A model generated the notes under the pieces. That model saw only the letters and a list, made by a program, of their open reading frames with translations, was not told where the DNA came from and did not search any database. Below are positions 1 to 8,234 of a stretch of DNA of 64,000 nucleotides, one piece after another. Origin of the DNA: Limimaricola hongkongensis DSM 17492. Lineage in GTDB: Bacteria > Pseudomonadota > Alphaproteobacteria > Rhodobacterales > Rhodobacteraceae. The stretch lies in assembly GCF_000600975.2 (NCBI RefSeq), contig NZ_KK088652.1, positions 310,001 through 374,000 on the forward strand, read 5' to 3'. The position numbers and the translations under genes are program-made. Within the stretch, counting starts at the first letter, position 1. The number at the start of each line of letters is the position of its first letter.

Positions 1-752
1 GGCTGATGGACCGGCTCGACGACGATTACCGCGTCATCGCCTTCGACCGGCCCGGGCTGGGGTATTCGGACCCGATCGACCCGCGCGCCGATGATTCCTT
101 CACCACCCGCGCCGACAGCGTCGCGGCGCAGGCGCGGCTGTTGCAGGCCGCCGCCGCCGAGCTCGGGGCCGGTCGCCCGATCGTCCTGGGCCATTCCTTC
201 GGCGGCGCGGTCGCCATGGCCTGGGCGCTGGAGCGGCCCGACAACATCGCCGCCCTCGTCGACGTCGCCGGGGCGACGATGCCGTGGGACAGCGGGCTCG
301 CCGCGCTTTACAGGATCAACGGCTCGGCCCTGGGCGGCGCGGCGGTGGTGCCGCTCATCACCGCCTTCGCGCCCGAGGAAAAGGTCGAGGACACGGTCGA
401 GGCGATCTTTGCGCCCAACCCGGTGCCCGAAGGCTATGCCGATTTCGTCGGGGCGACCCTCGCGGTGCGGCGCGACAGCCTGCGCATCAACGCGCGGCAG
501 GTGAACGGGCTGCTGCCGCAGGTGACGCAGATGCGCGCGCGCTACGCGTCGATCGACCTGCCGGTCGAGATCGTGCACGGCGTCGCCGACACCATCGTGC
601 CGCTGGAGGTGCATTCGGCCCGGCTGGCCGAGCTGATCCCCGGCGCGAACCTGACGGTGCTGGAAAACGTTGGACATATGCCCCACCACACCACCCCGCG
701 CGAGGTGGTGGCGGCGGTCGACCGGGCCGCGCGGCGCGCAGGATTGCGCTGA
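1..752 (+). CDS. alpha/beta hydrolase, 5' end outside window
   Basis: The reading frame is already open at the first base, so the N-terminus lies upstream of the window. The protein shows an alpha/beta hydrolase core: the oxyanion-region phrase FDRPGLGYSD, the nucleophile elbow GHSFGG near residue 64 of the visible part, an acid in HGVADTIVP near 193, and the catalytic histidine in NVGHMPHH near 223. These are the usual Ser-Asp-His positions of the family. The substrate cannot be told from sequence; haloperoxidase-like or ester hydrolases share this pattern. It lies about 40 bases upstream of ppk2 on the same strand. Confidence 0.8.
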   Translation, partial: LMDRLDDDYRVIAFDRPGLGYSDPIDPRADDSFTTRADSVAAQARLLQAAAAELGAGRPIVLGHSFGGAVAMAWALERPDNIAALVDVAGATMPWDSGLAALYRINGSALGGAAVVPLITAFAPEEKVEDTVEAIFAPNPVPEGYADFVGATLAVRRDSLRINARQVNGLLPQVTQMRARYASIDLPVEIVHGVADTIVPLEVHSARLAELIPGANLTVLENVGHMPHHTTPREVVAAVDRAARRAGLR

Positions 753-794
753 CGTCGCGCGATCCGCAACATGGGCCGGGGCAAGGAGATGCAG

Positions 795-1667
795 ATGGAC
801 AAGCCGTTCGACGGGGCGATCAGCCGCTTTCGCGACGAAGAGGCGCCGGAAGAGATCCGGCGCATGCTGCACGAGGCGGGCAAGGACGGCATCGCCAGCC
901 CGCGCTTTCCCTACCCGGCCAAGTGGAAGCGCAAGGAATACGCCGCCGCGATGGCGGATCTGCAGATCGAGCTGGTCAAGATGCAGGCCTGGGTCAAGGC
1001 GACCGGACAGCGCGTCGTGGTGATCTTCGAGGGCCGCGACGCCGCTGGCAAGGGTGGCACCATCGCGCGGTTTCGCGAAAACCTGAACCCGCGCGGCGCC
1101 CGCGTCGTGGCACTGTCGAAACCGACCGAGGCCGAGGCGGGCCAGTGGTATTTCCAGCGCTACGTGCGCGAGCTGCCCACCAAGGGCGAAATCGTCTTCT
1201 TCGACCGCTCGTGGTACAACCGCGCCGTGGTCGAGCCGGTCTTCGGTTTTGCCGGCGACGATCAGGTCGCGCGGTTCTACGACCAGGTCGCCCCGTTCGA
1301 GAAGATGCTCACCGACGACGGCATCGCGCTGTTCAAGCTGTGGATCAATGTCGGCCGCGCGACGCAGCTGGAGCGGTTTCTCAAGCGCGAGAACGATCCG
1401 CTCAAGCAATGGAAGCTGTCATGGGTCGATGTCGAGGGGCTGCGCAAATGGGACGCCTATACCCGCCATATCGGCACCATGTTCGAGCGCACCGATTTCG
1501 ACGTCGCGCCCTGGACGGTGATCCGTGGCGATGACAAGCGCCGCGCGCGGGTGAACGCGATCCGCAGCGTGCTGTCGCGGCTCGACTACCCGGACAAGGA
1601 CGCGCAGGCCATCGGCGCGCTCGACCCGAAGATCGCGGGCGGGTCCGAAATCTGGCCGCGCGACTGA
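795..1667 (+). CDS. ppk2: polyphosphate kinase 2 (PPK2 family)
   Basis: PPK2 enzymes transfer phosphate between polyphosphate and nucleoside diphosphates or monophosphates in the cytosol. A Walker A loop (EGRDAAGKGG, about residues 79-88) and a Walker B/lid motif (DRSWYNR, about 137-143) are intact, and the length of 290 residues fits a single-domain PPK2. An AAGGAG ribosome site at 783-788 lies six bases before the ATG at 795, favouring that start over the in-frame ATGs at 771 and 789. The stop is one base from the GTG of the next gene, so the two are probably co-transcribed. Whether the enzyme prefers ADP, GDP or AMP cannot be read with certainty. Confidence 0.92.
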   Translation: MDKPFDGAISRFRDEEAPEEIRRMLHEAGKDGIASPRFPYPAKWKRKEYAAAMADLQIELVKMQAWVKATGQRVVVIFEGRDAAGKGGTIARFRENLNPRGARVVALSKPTEAEAGQWYFQRYVRELPTKGEIVFFDRSWYNRAVVEPVFGFAGDDQVARFYDQVAPFEKMLTDDGIALFKLWINVGRATQLERFLKRENDPLKQWKLSWVDVEGLRKWDAYTRHIGTMFERTDFDVAPWTVIRGDDKRRARVNAIRSVLSRLDYPDKDAQAIGALDPKIAGGSEIWPRD

Positions 1668-1668
1668 C

Positions 1669-2304
1669 GTGGCCAAGCAGGGATATCACCACGGCAACCT
1701 GCGTCAGGCGCTGGTCGAGGCCAGCCTGAAGCTGATCGAGGCCAAGGGCCCGACCGGCTTTACCCTGTCGGAGGCCGCGCGCGAGGCGGGCGTGACCCCC
1801 GCCGCCGTCTATCGCCATTTCGCCGGGCGCGAGGATTTGATCGCCGAGGCCGCGCGGCAGGGTTACGAGATCTTCGCCGATCTTCTCGAATACGCCTATG
1901 ACGAAGGCAGGCCTTCCGTGCTTGCCGCCTTCGAGAAGACGGGCCGCGCCTATCTCGCCTTTGCGCGCAAGCATCCCGGCCACTACGTCGCGATGTTCGA
2001 AAGCGGCATCGGGGTCCAGCGCAACCCCGAGCTGGCGGCCGCCTCGCGCCGTGCGCTCGGCGTGCTCGAACGCGCCGCCGAGGCGCTGTCCGAACGCATC
2101 CCCGCGCATCGCCGCCCGCCGCCGCAGATGTTCGCAGCCCATGTCTGGGCGATGAGCCATGGCGTGGTGGAGCTGTTCGCGCGCGGCTCGCCCGGCACGC
2201 GTGCGCCGTTTCCGCCCGAGGATCTGCTCGAAAGCGGAATCGGCGTGTATCTGCGCGGTCTTGGGCTCGTCGCGCCGGATGACGGGACGGGTGGCGGGCC
2301 CTGA
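1669..2304 (+). CDS. TetR-family transcriptional regulator
   Basis: A 211-residue one-component regulator. The N-terminal helix-turn-helix is clear (FTLSEAAREAGVTP followed by AAVYRHFAGRED, about residues 31-55). The C-terminal region, about 65-200, is an unrecognised ligand domain related to the WHG subgroup (AHVWAMSHGVVELF). A GTG start is inferred because it follows the ppk2 stop after one base. The tight coupling suggests that the regulator is made together with PPK2. Its target is unknown and no palindromic operator was noticed just upstream of ppk2. Confidence 0.85.
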   Translation: MAKQGYHHGNLRQALVEASLKLIEAKGPTGFTLSEAAREAGVTPAAVYRHFAGREDLIAEAARQGYEIFADLLEYAYDEGRPSVLAAFEKTGRAYLAFARKHPGHYVAMFESGIGVQRNPELAAASRRALGVLERAAEALSERIPAHRRPPPQMFAAHVWAMSHGVVELFARGSPGTRAPFPPEDLLESGIGVYLRGLGLVAPDDGTGGGP

Positions 2305-2429
2305 CCTCAACTTGGGAAACTAGGGGAACGACGAAACTGGACAGAACCCACCGGTTGCAATCAATGTCATGAGATAGCGGATCGCGCATGGTCCGTTCTA
2401 ACTAGGTCATGATTGTTTCGGGGGGCTGA

Positions 2430-3617
2430 ATGTTTTCATTGCCGCACGACCCCGCTTTTTCAGGGTTGCTTGACGATATCTACCAAGGCGCGCTCACGCC
2501 GGACCCATGGGCCGCGCTGCCCGGACGGATCGCCGCGATGGCCGGTGGCGGCGCCTGGGCGCTGCAGCTGGTGCGTCCCGGCCTGCCGAGGCGGGCCGAG
2601 CTGCATGGCTGCAATTTCGACCCGGCTTTGACGAGGCTCTACCCCGACCGGTTCGCGGCCCTGAACCCGTGGCTGGATCAGCTGCTGCGGGCGCCGGAGC
2701 TGCATCTCGTGCAGGACGACCGGATGATACGGGGCGAGGCATTCTTCGCGAGCGCGTTCTACACCGGGTTCCTGCAGCCGCAGGGTGACATCCATCGCTG
2801 TTTCGGCACGCTTCTTGTGCGCGACGATACCGGCAGCCTCGTGCTCAGCTGCAACCACGCGCCCGATCAGGCCGGAACGGTCGGTCGCGCGGGGCCACGG
2901 CTGCTGCTGCAGATCGCGCCGCATCTGCGCCGCGCCATCGGGCTGATGCGCGCCGCGCGGCACGATGCCTTGCGCAAAGGCGTGCGGCTGCTCGACGGGC
3001 TTGACGGGCGGCAGGCCTGTTTCGTGATCGACCGGCGCGGCCATCTCATCGTCAGCGACAGCCGCGGGACGGCGCTTTTGGAGCAAGGCGGGCTGCTGCG
3101 GCTTGCACCCGGCGGGCGGTTGCGCTTTTCGGAGCCGGAGGCGAATGCCGCGCTCGATCGCGCTCTTGCGCAGGGCGACCGGCCCGCAGGGCGCTTTGCG
3201 CTTGGCCCCGGCCCCCGGCATGTTCGCCTCATGGCCCTGCCCGATGACACGATGATCGCGCCGCTTAGGGCGCTGCTTGCCGGTGGGCGCGCCGCCGCGG
3301 CGCTGATCGTGCCCGAAGCGGGGGCGTCCGACAGGCTCGACGCGGAGCTGACCCGGCTCTATGCTCTCACCCGGGCCGAAACGCTGGTGCTGCGCCTGTT
3401 ATGCGAAGGCCACGCGATCCCCGAAATCGCGGCGCGGCGCGGGGTGAGCATCAACACCGTACGCAACCAGATGCGCAGCCTGTTCGACAAGACGGGAACC
3501 CGCCGGCAGGCCGAGCTGGTGGTGTTGGCGACACGGCTGGGCGCAAACCGCGCTGACATCGGGGCAAGCGGCCCCCCCACGGCTTGCGGTCGGGGCCACG
3601 ATCCGCATTCTGCCTGA
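2430..3617 (+). CDS. LuxR-family HTH transcriptional regulator
   Basis: A 395-residue protein with a C-terminal LuxR/GerE helix-turn-helix at about 313-356 (LTRAETLVLRLLCEG, then IAARRGVSINTVRNQMRSLF). The N-terminal 300 residues show no receiver domain, no ATP-binding motif and no recognisable acyl-homoserine-lactone domain, so the input signal is unknown. It is a LuxR regulator standing alone, separated from the upstream TetR gene by 125 bases and followed 24 bases after its stop by the lipid A deacylase gene on the same strand, which makes that gene a plausible target or operon partner. Start chosen at the ATG after a G-rich stretch (GGGGGG). Confidence 0.85.
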   Translation: MFSLPHDPAFSGLLDDIYQGALTPDPWAALPGRIAAMAGGGAWALQLVRPGLPRRAELHGCNFDPALTRLYPDRFAALNPWLDQLLRAPELHLVQDDRMIRGEAFFASAFYTGFLQPQGDIHRCFGTLLVRDDTGSLVLSCNHAPDQAGTVGRAGPRLLLQIAPHLRRAIGLMRAARHDALRKGVRLLDGLDGRQACFVIDRRGHLIVSDSRGTALLEQGGLLRLAPGGRLRFSEPEANAALDRALAQGDRPAGRFALGPGPRHVRLMALPDDTMIAPLRALLAGGRAAAALIVPEAGASDRLDAELTRLYALTRAETLVLRLLCEGHAIPEIAARRGVSINTVRNQMRSLFDKTGTRRQAELVVLATRLGANRADIGASGPPTACGRGHDPHSA

Positions 3618-3641
3618 CAGGCGCAACCCCAAGGAGCCGAC

Positions 3642-4145
3642 ATGGATGGATCGCTCGCCCTTCTTTTCGGTCTCGTCACCGCCGCCGAGCTGACATTCGG
3701 CGGTTGCGGCGATGCGGGCTGCCGCGCCGCCGCGCCGCATGCCCGCACGGCCGTGCAATATGGCGAGGTGCTGTTCCAGCGCGAGCGGATGGGCGGCGAG
3801 CTCTACCTGCTGCACGAGCGCGGGGGCCATGGCCGGCTGGAGCCGGTGATCGGGCTTTCGGTGTCGGCACGCGGCGACGCTTGGGTCGGGGCCGGTCTGC
3901 AATGGACCGGCGCGCTGCCGCATGACAGCTTCGTCCAGCTGTCGCTGATGCCCGGCCTTTACGCCCAGACCGACGGGCCGGATCTGGGCCACATGATCGA
4001 GTTCAGGTCCTCTGCCGGTGTCGGCTATGAATTCGACAACGGGGCGCGGGTCTCGCTGCAGTTCGACCACCGCTCGAACGCCGAGCTGTCGGCCCCCAAT
4101 CCCGGTCTCGAAACCTTTGGCCTGCGGGTGTCGATGCCGCTGTGA
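3642..4145 (+). CDS. PagL-like lipid A 3-O-deacylase (acyloxyacyl hydrolase)
   Basis: PagL enzymes are outer-membrane beta-barrels that remove the 3-O acyl chain of lipid A. The protein has alternating barrel strands and ends in a C-terminal block with the catalytic arrangement seen in PagL: His143, Ser145 (HRSN) and Glu157 (NPGLE), with the same His-x-Ser-x11-Glu spacing as the Pseudomonas enzyme. The N-terminus has a short hydrophobic stretch that could be part of an export signal. Length of 167 residues fits the family. An AAGGAG site at 3631-3636 supports the ATG at 3642. It meets the ABC operon tail to tail with no gap. Confidence 0.82.
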   Translation: MDGSLALLFGLVTAAELTFGGCGDAGCRAAAPHARTAVQYGEVLFQRERMGGELYLLHERGGHGRLEPVIGLSVSARGDAWVGAGLQWTGALPHDSFVQLSLMPGLYAQTDGPDLGHMIEFRSSAGVGYEFDNGARVSLQFDHRSNAELSAPNPGLETFGLRVSMPL

Positions 4146-5222
4146 TCACCTCGGCAGCAGCACCAGCGCCCGTTCGTCCCAGCCCAGCCGCGCGGGCGCG
4201 CCGACATCGAGCACGGGCCGCCCGATCAAGTTCTTCATCGACACGGTGAGCGGTTTTTCGATCCCGTCGACCCGGACGTCGTAATAGGTCATGTCGCCGT
4301 AATAGACGACCTCCGAGATCACGCCTTCGGCCTCGCGGCGCGGCGCGCTCTCTCCTTCGAACAGGATCGCGAGTGTTTCGGGGCGGATGCCGATGGCGAC
4401 CGGACCGGAGGAGACCCCGCGCGAGATCTCTTCCGTGATCCCGGCCCGTCCGAGCCCCGCGATCTCCACCGCGCGCCCATCCGCCGAAAGACGACCGTCG
4501 AGGAAGTTCATCTTGCCGATGAACTGCGCGACGCGCCGGGTCGCGGGCTTGCGATAGAGCGTTTCGGGATCGGCCACCTGCCCGATTTCGCCTTCGAACA
4601 TCACCGCGATCCGGTCCGACATCACCAGCGCCTCTTCCTGGTCATGGGTGACGAGGATGAAGGTGATGCCGACCTGCCGCTGCAGCCGGATCAGTTCGAG
4701 CTGCATCTGTTCGCGCATCAGCCGGTCGAGCGCGGAGAGCGGCTCGTCGAGCAAAAGCACCTTGGGCTCGAGAATGAGCGCGCGCGCCAATGCCACGCGC
4801 TGCCTCTGCCCGCCCGACAAAGCGTGCGCCCGGCGCTTGCCGTACCCCCCGAGGCCGACCATTTCGAGCGCCGTTTCGACCGCGCGGGCCTTTTCCGTCC
4901 TGGAGCGCGGATCGCGGCGCAGTCCGAAGCCCACATTCTCGGCCACGGTCAGATGCGGAAACACGGCGTAGGATTGAAACACCATGTTGGTGGGCCGGTG
5001 GTTCGGCGCCACGCCCTTCATGTCGCGCCCGTCGATGCGCAAGGCGCCCGAGGTGACGTCTTCGAGCCCGGCGATGGCGCGGAGCAGCGTGGTCTTGCCG
5101 CAGCCCGACGGGCCCAGAAGCGAAAAGAACTCGCCCGCGCGGATGTCGAGATCGATATCGCGCAGCGCGTGGTAATCGCCGTAATGCTTGTTGACGCCTT
5201 CGAGTTCGATGAGAGCGGTCAC
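4146..5222 (-). CDS. ABC importer ATPase, spermidine/putrescine (PotA) type
   Basis: Cytoplasmic ATPase of a polyamine/iron/opine-class importer. Walker A (GPSGCGKTT, residues 37-45), the signature LSGGQRQRVALARAL (from about 135), and Walker B (VLLLDEPLSALD, about 155-166) are intact. The C-terminal 120 residues form a TOBE-like domain typical of PotA (IGIRPETLAIL). The open frame continues further upstream, but a GTG at 5222 overlaps the stop of the permease gene by four bases (GTGA) and begins a normal PotA N-terminus, so that start is chosen. Last gene of a three-gene operon. Confidence 0.9.
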   Translation of the reverse strand: MTALIELEGVNKHYGDYHALRDIDLDIRAGEFFSLLGPSGCGKTTLLRAIAGLEDVTSGALRIDGRDMKGVAPNHRPTNMVFQSYAVFPHLTVAENVGFGLRRDPRSRTEKARAVETALEMVGLGGYGKRRAHALSGGQRQRVALARALILEPKVLLLDEPLSALDRLMREQMQLELIRLQRQVGITFILVTHDQEEALVMSDRIAVMFEGEIGQVADPETLYRKPATRRVAQFIGKMNFLDGRLSADGRAVEIAGLGRAGITEEISRGVSSGPVAIGIRPETLAILFEGESAPRREAEGVISEVVYYGDMTYYDVRVDGIEKPLTVSMKNLIGRPVLDVGAPARLGWDERALVLLPR

Positions 5223-6028
5223 AGGAAACCTCCGGTATCCTTGATCCCGGCGCGCGCGAGACCGCGGCGGCGGAACAGTTCGGCGATGACGAGAAGCACG
5301 ACCGACAACGCCACGAGAATCGTGCCGAGCGCCATGACCACGGGCAGCTGCGCGGGAAAGCGCAAAAGCCCCCAGATATAGACCGGCATGGTCGGGTTGG
5401 CGCCGGTCAGGAAGAAGGCGATGATGAATTCGTCGAGGCTGATCGTGAAGGCGATCAGCAGCGACGACACGATGCCCGGCCAGACCAGCGGCAGCGTCAC
5501 GAGGCGAAACGCCGAAAACCGGCTTTCGCCCAGATCCATCGCCGCCTCCTCGATCGAGGGGTCGAGGTTCTGGAACGCGCCGTTGAGGATCGCGATCGAG
5601 AACGGCGCGCAGATCAGCACATGCGCCGCGATCACGGTCCAGTTCGACAGGTTGAGCCCCAGCACCTGCCGCATCACGATCAAGAGCGACACCGCGACGA
5701 TGATCTCGGGCAGCACCAGCGGCAGCATGACGAAGCCGATGATCCCGCCCTTGCCCGGAAACCGCGCCATCGCCCCGGCGCGCGCCGCGCACAGCCCCAG
5801 CAGAGTCGCGAAGACCGCCGTCATGGCGGCGATGAACAGCGAATTGCCCACCGCCTGCCGCAGCGCCGTGTTGGCCGCCAGATCGGTGAACCAGTGCGTC
5901 GTGAACCCCTTGAGCGGAAAGGCGATGATCGTCGCGTCGTTGAAGGCGAAAAGCGGCAGGAGCGCGATCGGCGCATAAAGAAACAGCAAATAGAGGATCG
6001 CATAGACCCGAAGCGGCGCGCCCTTCAT
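5219..6028 (-). CDS. ABC transporter permease, PotC type
   Basis: Inner-membrane permease of 269 residues with about six membrane segments; the first is VYAILYLLFLYAPIALLPLF. The EAA loop that docks the ATPase is visible in the second half (EEAAMDLGESRFSAFRLVTLP). The start ATG overlaps the stop of the upstream permease (ATGA), and its stop overlaps the GTG of the ATPase gene, so all three genes are translationally coupled. PotC of polyamine importers is the closest recognisable family; related opine or Fe(III) permeases look alike. Confidence 0.87.
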   Translation of the reverse strand: MKGAPLRVYAILYLLFLYAPIALLPLFAFNDATIIAFPLKGFTTHWFTDLAANTALRQAVGNSLFIAAMTAVFATLLGLCAARAGAMARFPGKGGIIGFVMLPLVLPEIIVAVSLLIVMRQVLGLNLSNWTVIAAHVLICAPFSIAILNGAFQNLDPSIEEAAMDLGESRFSAFRLVTLPLVWPGIVSSLLIAFTISLDEFIIAFFLTGANPTMPVYIWGLLRFPAQLPVVMALGTILVALSVVLLVIAELFRRRGLARAGIKDTGGFL

Positions 6029-6900
6029 CCCCGCCCCCTGAGCCAGCGGCGGTTGAGACCGACGAAGACCAGCGCGATGGCGGTGACGCAGGTCATGGCG
6101 ACGATGGCGATGGCCGCGCCCATCGGCGCGTTGTTGAGCTGCAAGAACTGGGTCTGGATCATGTTGGCGATGAGCTTGCCGCCCGCCCCGCCCATCAACT
6201 CGGGCGTGACGTAATCGCCGATGGTCGGGATGAAGACGATGAGAACGGCGGCCACGAGCCCTGGCATCGACAACGGCAAGGTGACACGAAAGAAGGTGCT
6301 GATCCGGGTTTCGCCGAGATCGCGGCTGGCCTCGATCAGGCTGCGGTCGATCTTTTCGAGCGCGACGAAGATCGGCAGGATCGCGAAGGGCGCGAAGGCA
6401 TGCGCCAGCGTGATGATCACCGCGTTGACGTTGTAGAGGATGAAGCTCAGCGGCTCGTCGATGATCCCGGCGCCGACGAGGCCGGAATTGATCACGCCGT
6501 TATAGCCTAGGATCACCTTCCACAGGAACACGCGGATCAGGTAGCTGGTCCAGAACGGGATGGTGATGAGAAACAGCCAGAGCGACTTGCGCGCGGGCGC
6601 GACGTGAAACGACAGGAAATAGGCCACCGGGTAGGCCAGGATCACCGTCACCAGCGTCACGATCCCCGACACCATGAGCGACCGGCCCAAGAGCACGGTA
6701 TAGATCGGCTTGTCGAAGAACTCGCGGTAATTGGCCAGCGTGAAGCCGGTGTCGATGGTCATGAAGTCCTGCGTCCAGAAGCTGAACAGCACGACCGCGA
6801 GAATCGGCAGCGCCAAGAGCGCCAGCGCGTACAAAAACGGCGGCGCCAGCAGCAAAGCCGCCCGTCCACCTTCGGATTTCGTGAAATTCCCCAGCCGCAT
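6025..6900 (-). CDS. ABC transporter permease, PotB type
   Basis: First gene of the importer operon, 291 residues with six predicted membrane segments, starting with ALLLAPPFLYALALLALPILA. The EAA loop is EASRDLGETRISTFFRVTLP. The frame is open a further 34 codons upstream, but the ATG at 6900 gives the normal family length and start. No substrate-binding-protein gene is adjacent on either side: upstream is the rpsI terminator and downstream a lipid A deacylase. The binding protein must therefore be encoded elsewhere, or the system works with a shared one. Confidence 0.87.
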   Translation of the reverse strand: MRLGNFTKSEGGRAALLLAPPFLYALALLALPILAVVLFSFWTQDFMTIDTGFTLANYREFFDKPIYTVLLGRSLMVSGIVTLVTVILAYPVAYFLSFHVAPARKSLWLFLITIPFWTSYLIRVFLWKVILGYNGVINSGLVGAGIIDEPLSFILYNVNAVIITLAHAFAPFAILPIFVALEKIDRSLIEASRDLGETRISTFFRVTLPLSMPGLVAAVLIVFIPTIGDYVTPELMGGAGGKLIANMIQTQFLQLNNAPMGAAIAIVAMTCVTAIALVFVGLNRRWLRGRG

Positions 6901-7011
6901 AGGCGCCCCGTGATCCCCCGCGAGGATGCTTGACCGAGCGGCGTCAAAGATCAACCTCGGATGCGGCTTTCGCCGCAATCGCGCGCCCGCGCAAGAGGGC
7001 ATCGCGCCCCC

Positions 7012-7034
7012 GTTTCACCATTCCCCAAATACGC
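7012..7034 (-). repeat. dispersed intergenic repeat, copy 1
   Basis: Read on the minus strand this is GCGTATTTGGGGAATGGTGA plus three bases. It matches the sequences at 13181-13203 and 47840-47860, all in intergenic DNA next to gene ends. Similarity with the third copy extends upstream into a GTGGC..GCCGG block. Confidence 0.5.
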
Positions 7035-7056
7035 ATGCCCGGCTGGCCACATGCGA

Positions 7057-7085
7057 AAAGGGCGGCCCCTGCGGGGCCGCCCTTT
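7057..7085 (-). terminator. Rho-independent terminator of rplM-rpsI
   Basis: A perfect stem (GGGCGGCCCC with GGGGCCGCCC) around a three-base loop, followed on the minus strand by TTTTC. It lies 24 bases after the rpsI stop and separates the ribosomal operon from the ABC operon. T-rich flanks on both sides might let it act in both directions. Confidence 0.85.
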
Positions 7086-7108
7086 CCTGCCGCGTGATGC
7101 GGAAGATA

Positions 7109-7600
7109 TCAGCGCTTCGAGAACTGGAAGCTGCGGCGGGCCTTGCGGCGGCCGTACTTCTTGCGCTCGACGACGCGGCTGTCGCGGGTCAGGAAGCCCG
7201 CGGCCTTCAGGGCACCGCGCAGCGAGGGATCGTAAAGCTGCAGCGCCTTGGAAATGCCGTGCTTCACGGCACCGGCCTGGCCCGACAGGCCGCCACCGGC
7301 GACGGTGGCGTAGACGTCGAACTGGCCCGAGACACCGGCGACCTGGAACGGCTGGCGCAGGATCATCTGCAGCACCGGACGGGCGAAGTAGGTGTTCATT
7401 TCCTTGCCGTTGACGGTGACCTTGCCGGAGCCCGGCTTGATCCAGACGCGTGCAACCGCGTCCTTGCGCTTGCCGGTGGCGTAGGAACGGCCCAGCTCGT
7501 CACGGACGGGCTCGCGGGGGGCGAGCGCCTCGGTGTTGACCTGACCTTCGGTCGAGACGGCTTCGCCCAGCTCTTCGAGCGAGTTGATCTGATCGGCCAT
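7109..7600 (-). CDS. rpsI: 30S ribosomal protein S9
   Basis: Small-subunit protein whose C-terminal tail reaches the P-site tRNA. The S9 core is clear: [17 protein letters not shown], the glycine-rich [15 protein letters not shown], and the conserved basic ending [17 protein letters not shown]. The protein is 163 residues, about 30 longer than the Escherichia coli form because of an acidic N-terminal extension, as is common in alphaproteobacteria. The ATG overlaps the rplM stop (TAATG), giving translational coupling. A strong terminator follows. Confidence 0.97.
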   Translation of the reverse strand: MADQINSLEELGEAVSTEGQVNTEALAPREPVRDELGRSYATGKRKDAVARVWIKPGSGKVTVNGKEMNTYFARPVLQMILRQPFQVAGVSGQFDVYATVAGGGLSGQAGAVKHGISKALQLYDPSLRGALKAAGFLTRDSRVVERKKYGRRKARRSFQFSKR

Positions 7601-8061
7601 TATGCGGTCCTCGTGTTCTTCTTGTTCATGGACGCGACGTCCAGAACCTCGGGCTTCTGCGCCTCCATGCCGTGCTCGGCACCGGCGAAGACGCGCAGAT
7701 GGGTCATCTGCGTGCGCGACAGGCGGTTGCCCGGCAGCATGCGCTTGACGGCCTGCATGACGACGCGCTCGGGGTGGGCGCCATCGAGGATCTGCTGCTT
7801 GGTGCGCGACTTGATGCCGCCCGGGTGGCCGGTGTGCCAGTAGAAGTGCTCGTCGCGCTTCTTGCCGGTCATCTGCACCTTGTCCGCGTTGATCACGATG
7901 ACGTTGTCACCCATGTCCATGTGCGGGGTGAAGGAGGCCTTGTGCTTGCCGCGCAGGCGCATGGCGATGATCGAGGCGAGACGGCCCAGAACGACACCCT
8001 CGGCGTCGATCAGGATCCATTTCTTCTCGATATCCGCCGGGGTAGCGGTGAAGGTTTTCAT
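7600..8061 (-). CDS. rplM: 50S ribosomal protein L13
   Basis: Large-subunit protein of 153 residues. L13 hallmarks are visible: [18 protein letters not shown] near the N-terminus, [25 protein letters not shown], and [23 protein letters not shown]. The frame is open seven codons further, but [15 protein letters not shown] from the ATG at 8061 is the normal start. It is the first gene of the rplM-rpsI operon, with a good promoter at 8128-8155. In many bacteria L13 or S9 controls this operon by feedback; no leader structure was resolved here. Confidence 0.97.
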   Translation of the reverse strand: MKTFTATPADIEKKWILIDAEGVVLGRLASIIAMRLRGKHKASFTPHMDMGDNVIVINADKVQMTGKKRDEHFYWHTGHPGGIKSRTKQQILDGAHPERVVMQAVKRMLPGNRLSRTQMTHLRVFAGAEHGMEAQKPEVLDVASMNKKNTRTA

Positions 8062-8127
8062 GGTTCTGCCCTTGATCTGCAACGCGCACCGCCCCGAACG
8101 GGCCGCCCGCGCAAATTCGATGGGCGG

Positions 8128-8155
8128 GTTCTAAACGAAGCAGTGGCACAGTCAA
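8128..8155 (-). promoter_or_regulatory. sigma70-type promoter of rplM-rpsI
   Basis: On the minus strand TTGACT (8155-8150) and TAGAAC (8133-8128) are separated by 16 bases, about 70 bases upstream of the rplM start. Both hexamers are close to the vegetative consensus. The surrounding DNA up to about 8220 is clearly more AT-rich than the neighbourhood. Confidence 0.65.
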
Positions 8156-8234
8156 GCGCGCATACGGCAAATTAAACGTTTAAAAACAGTAGCTTGAAAT
8201 TAAGGTATTATTATACCCCACAAAATCGGACGGC

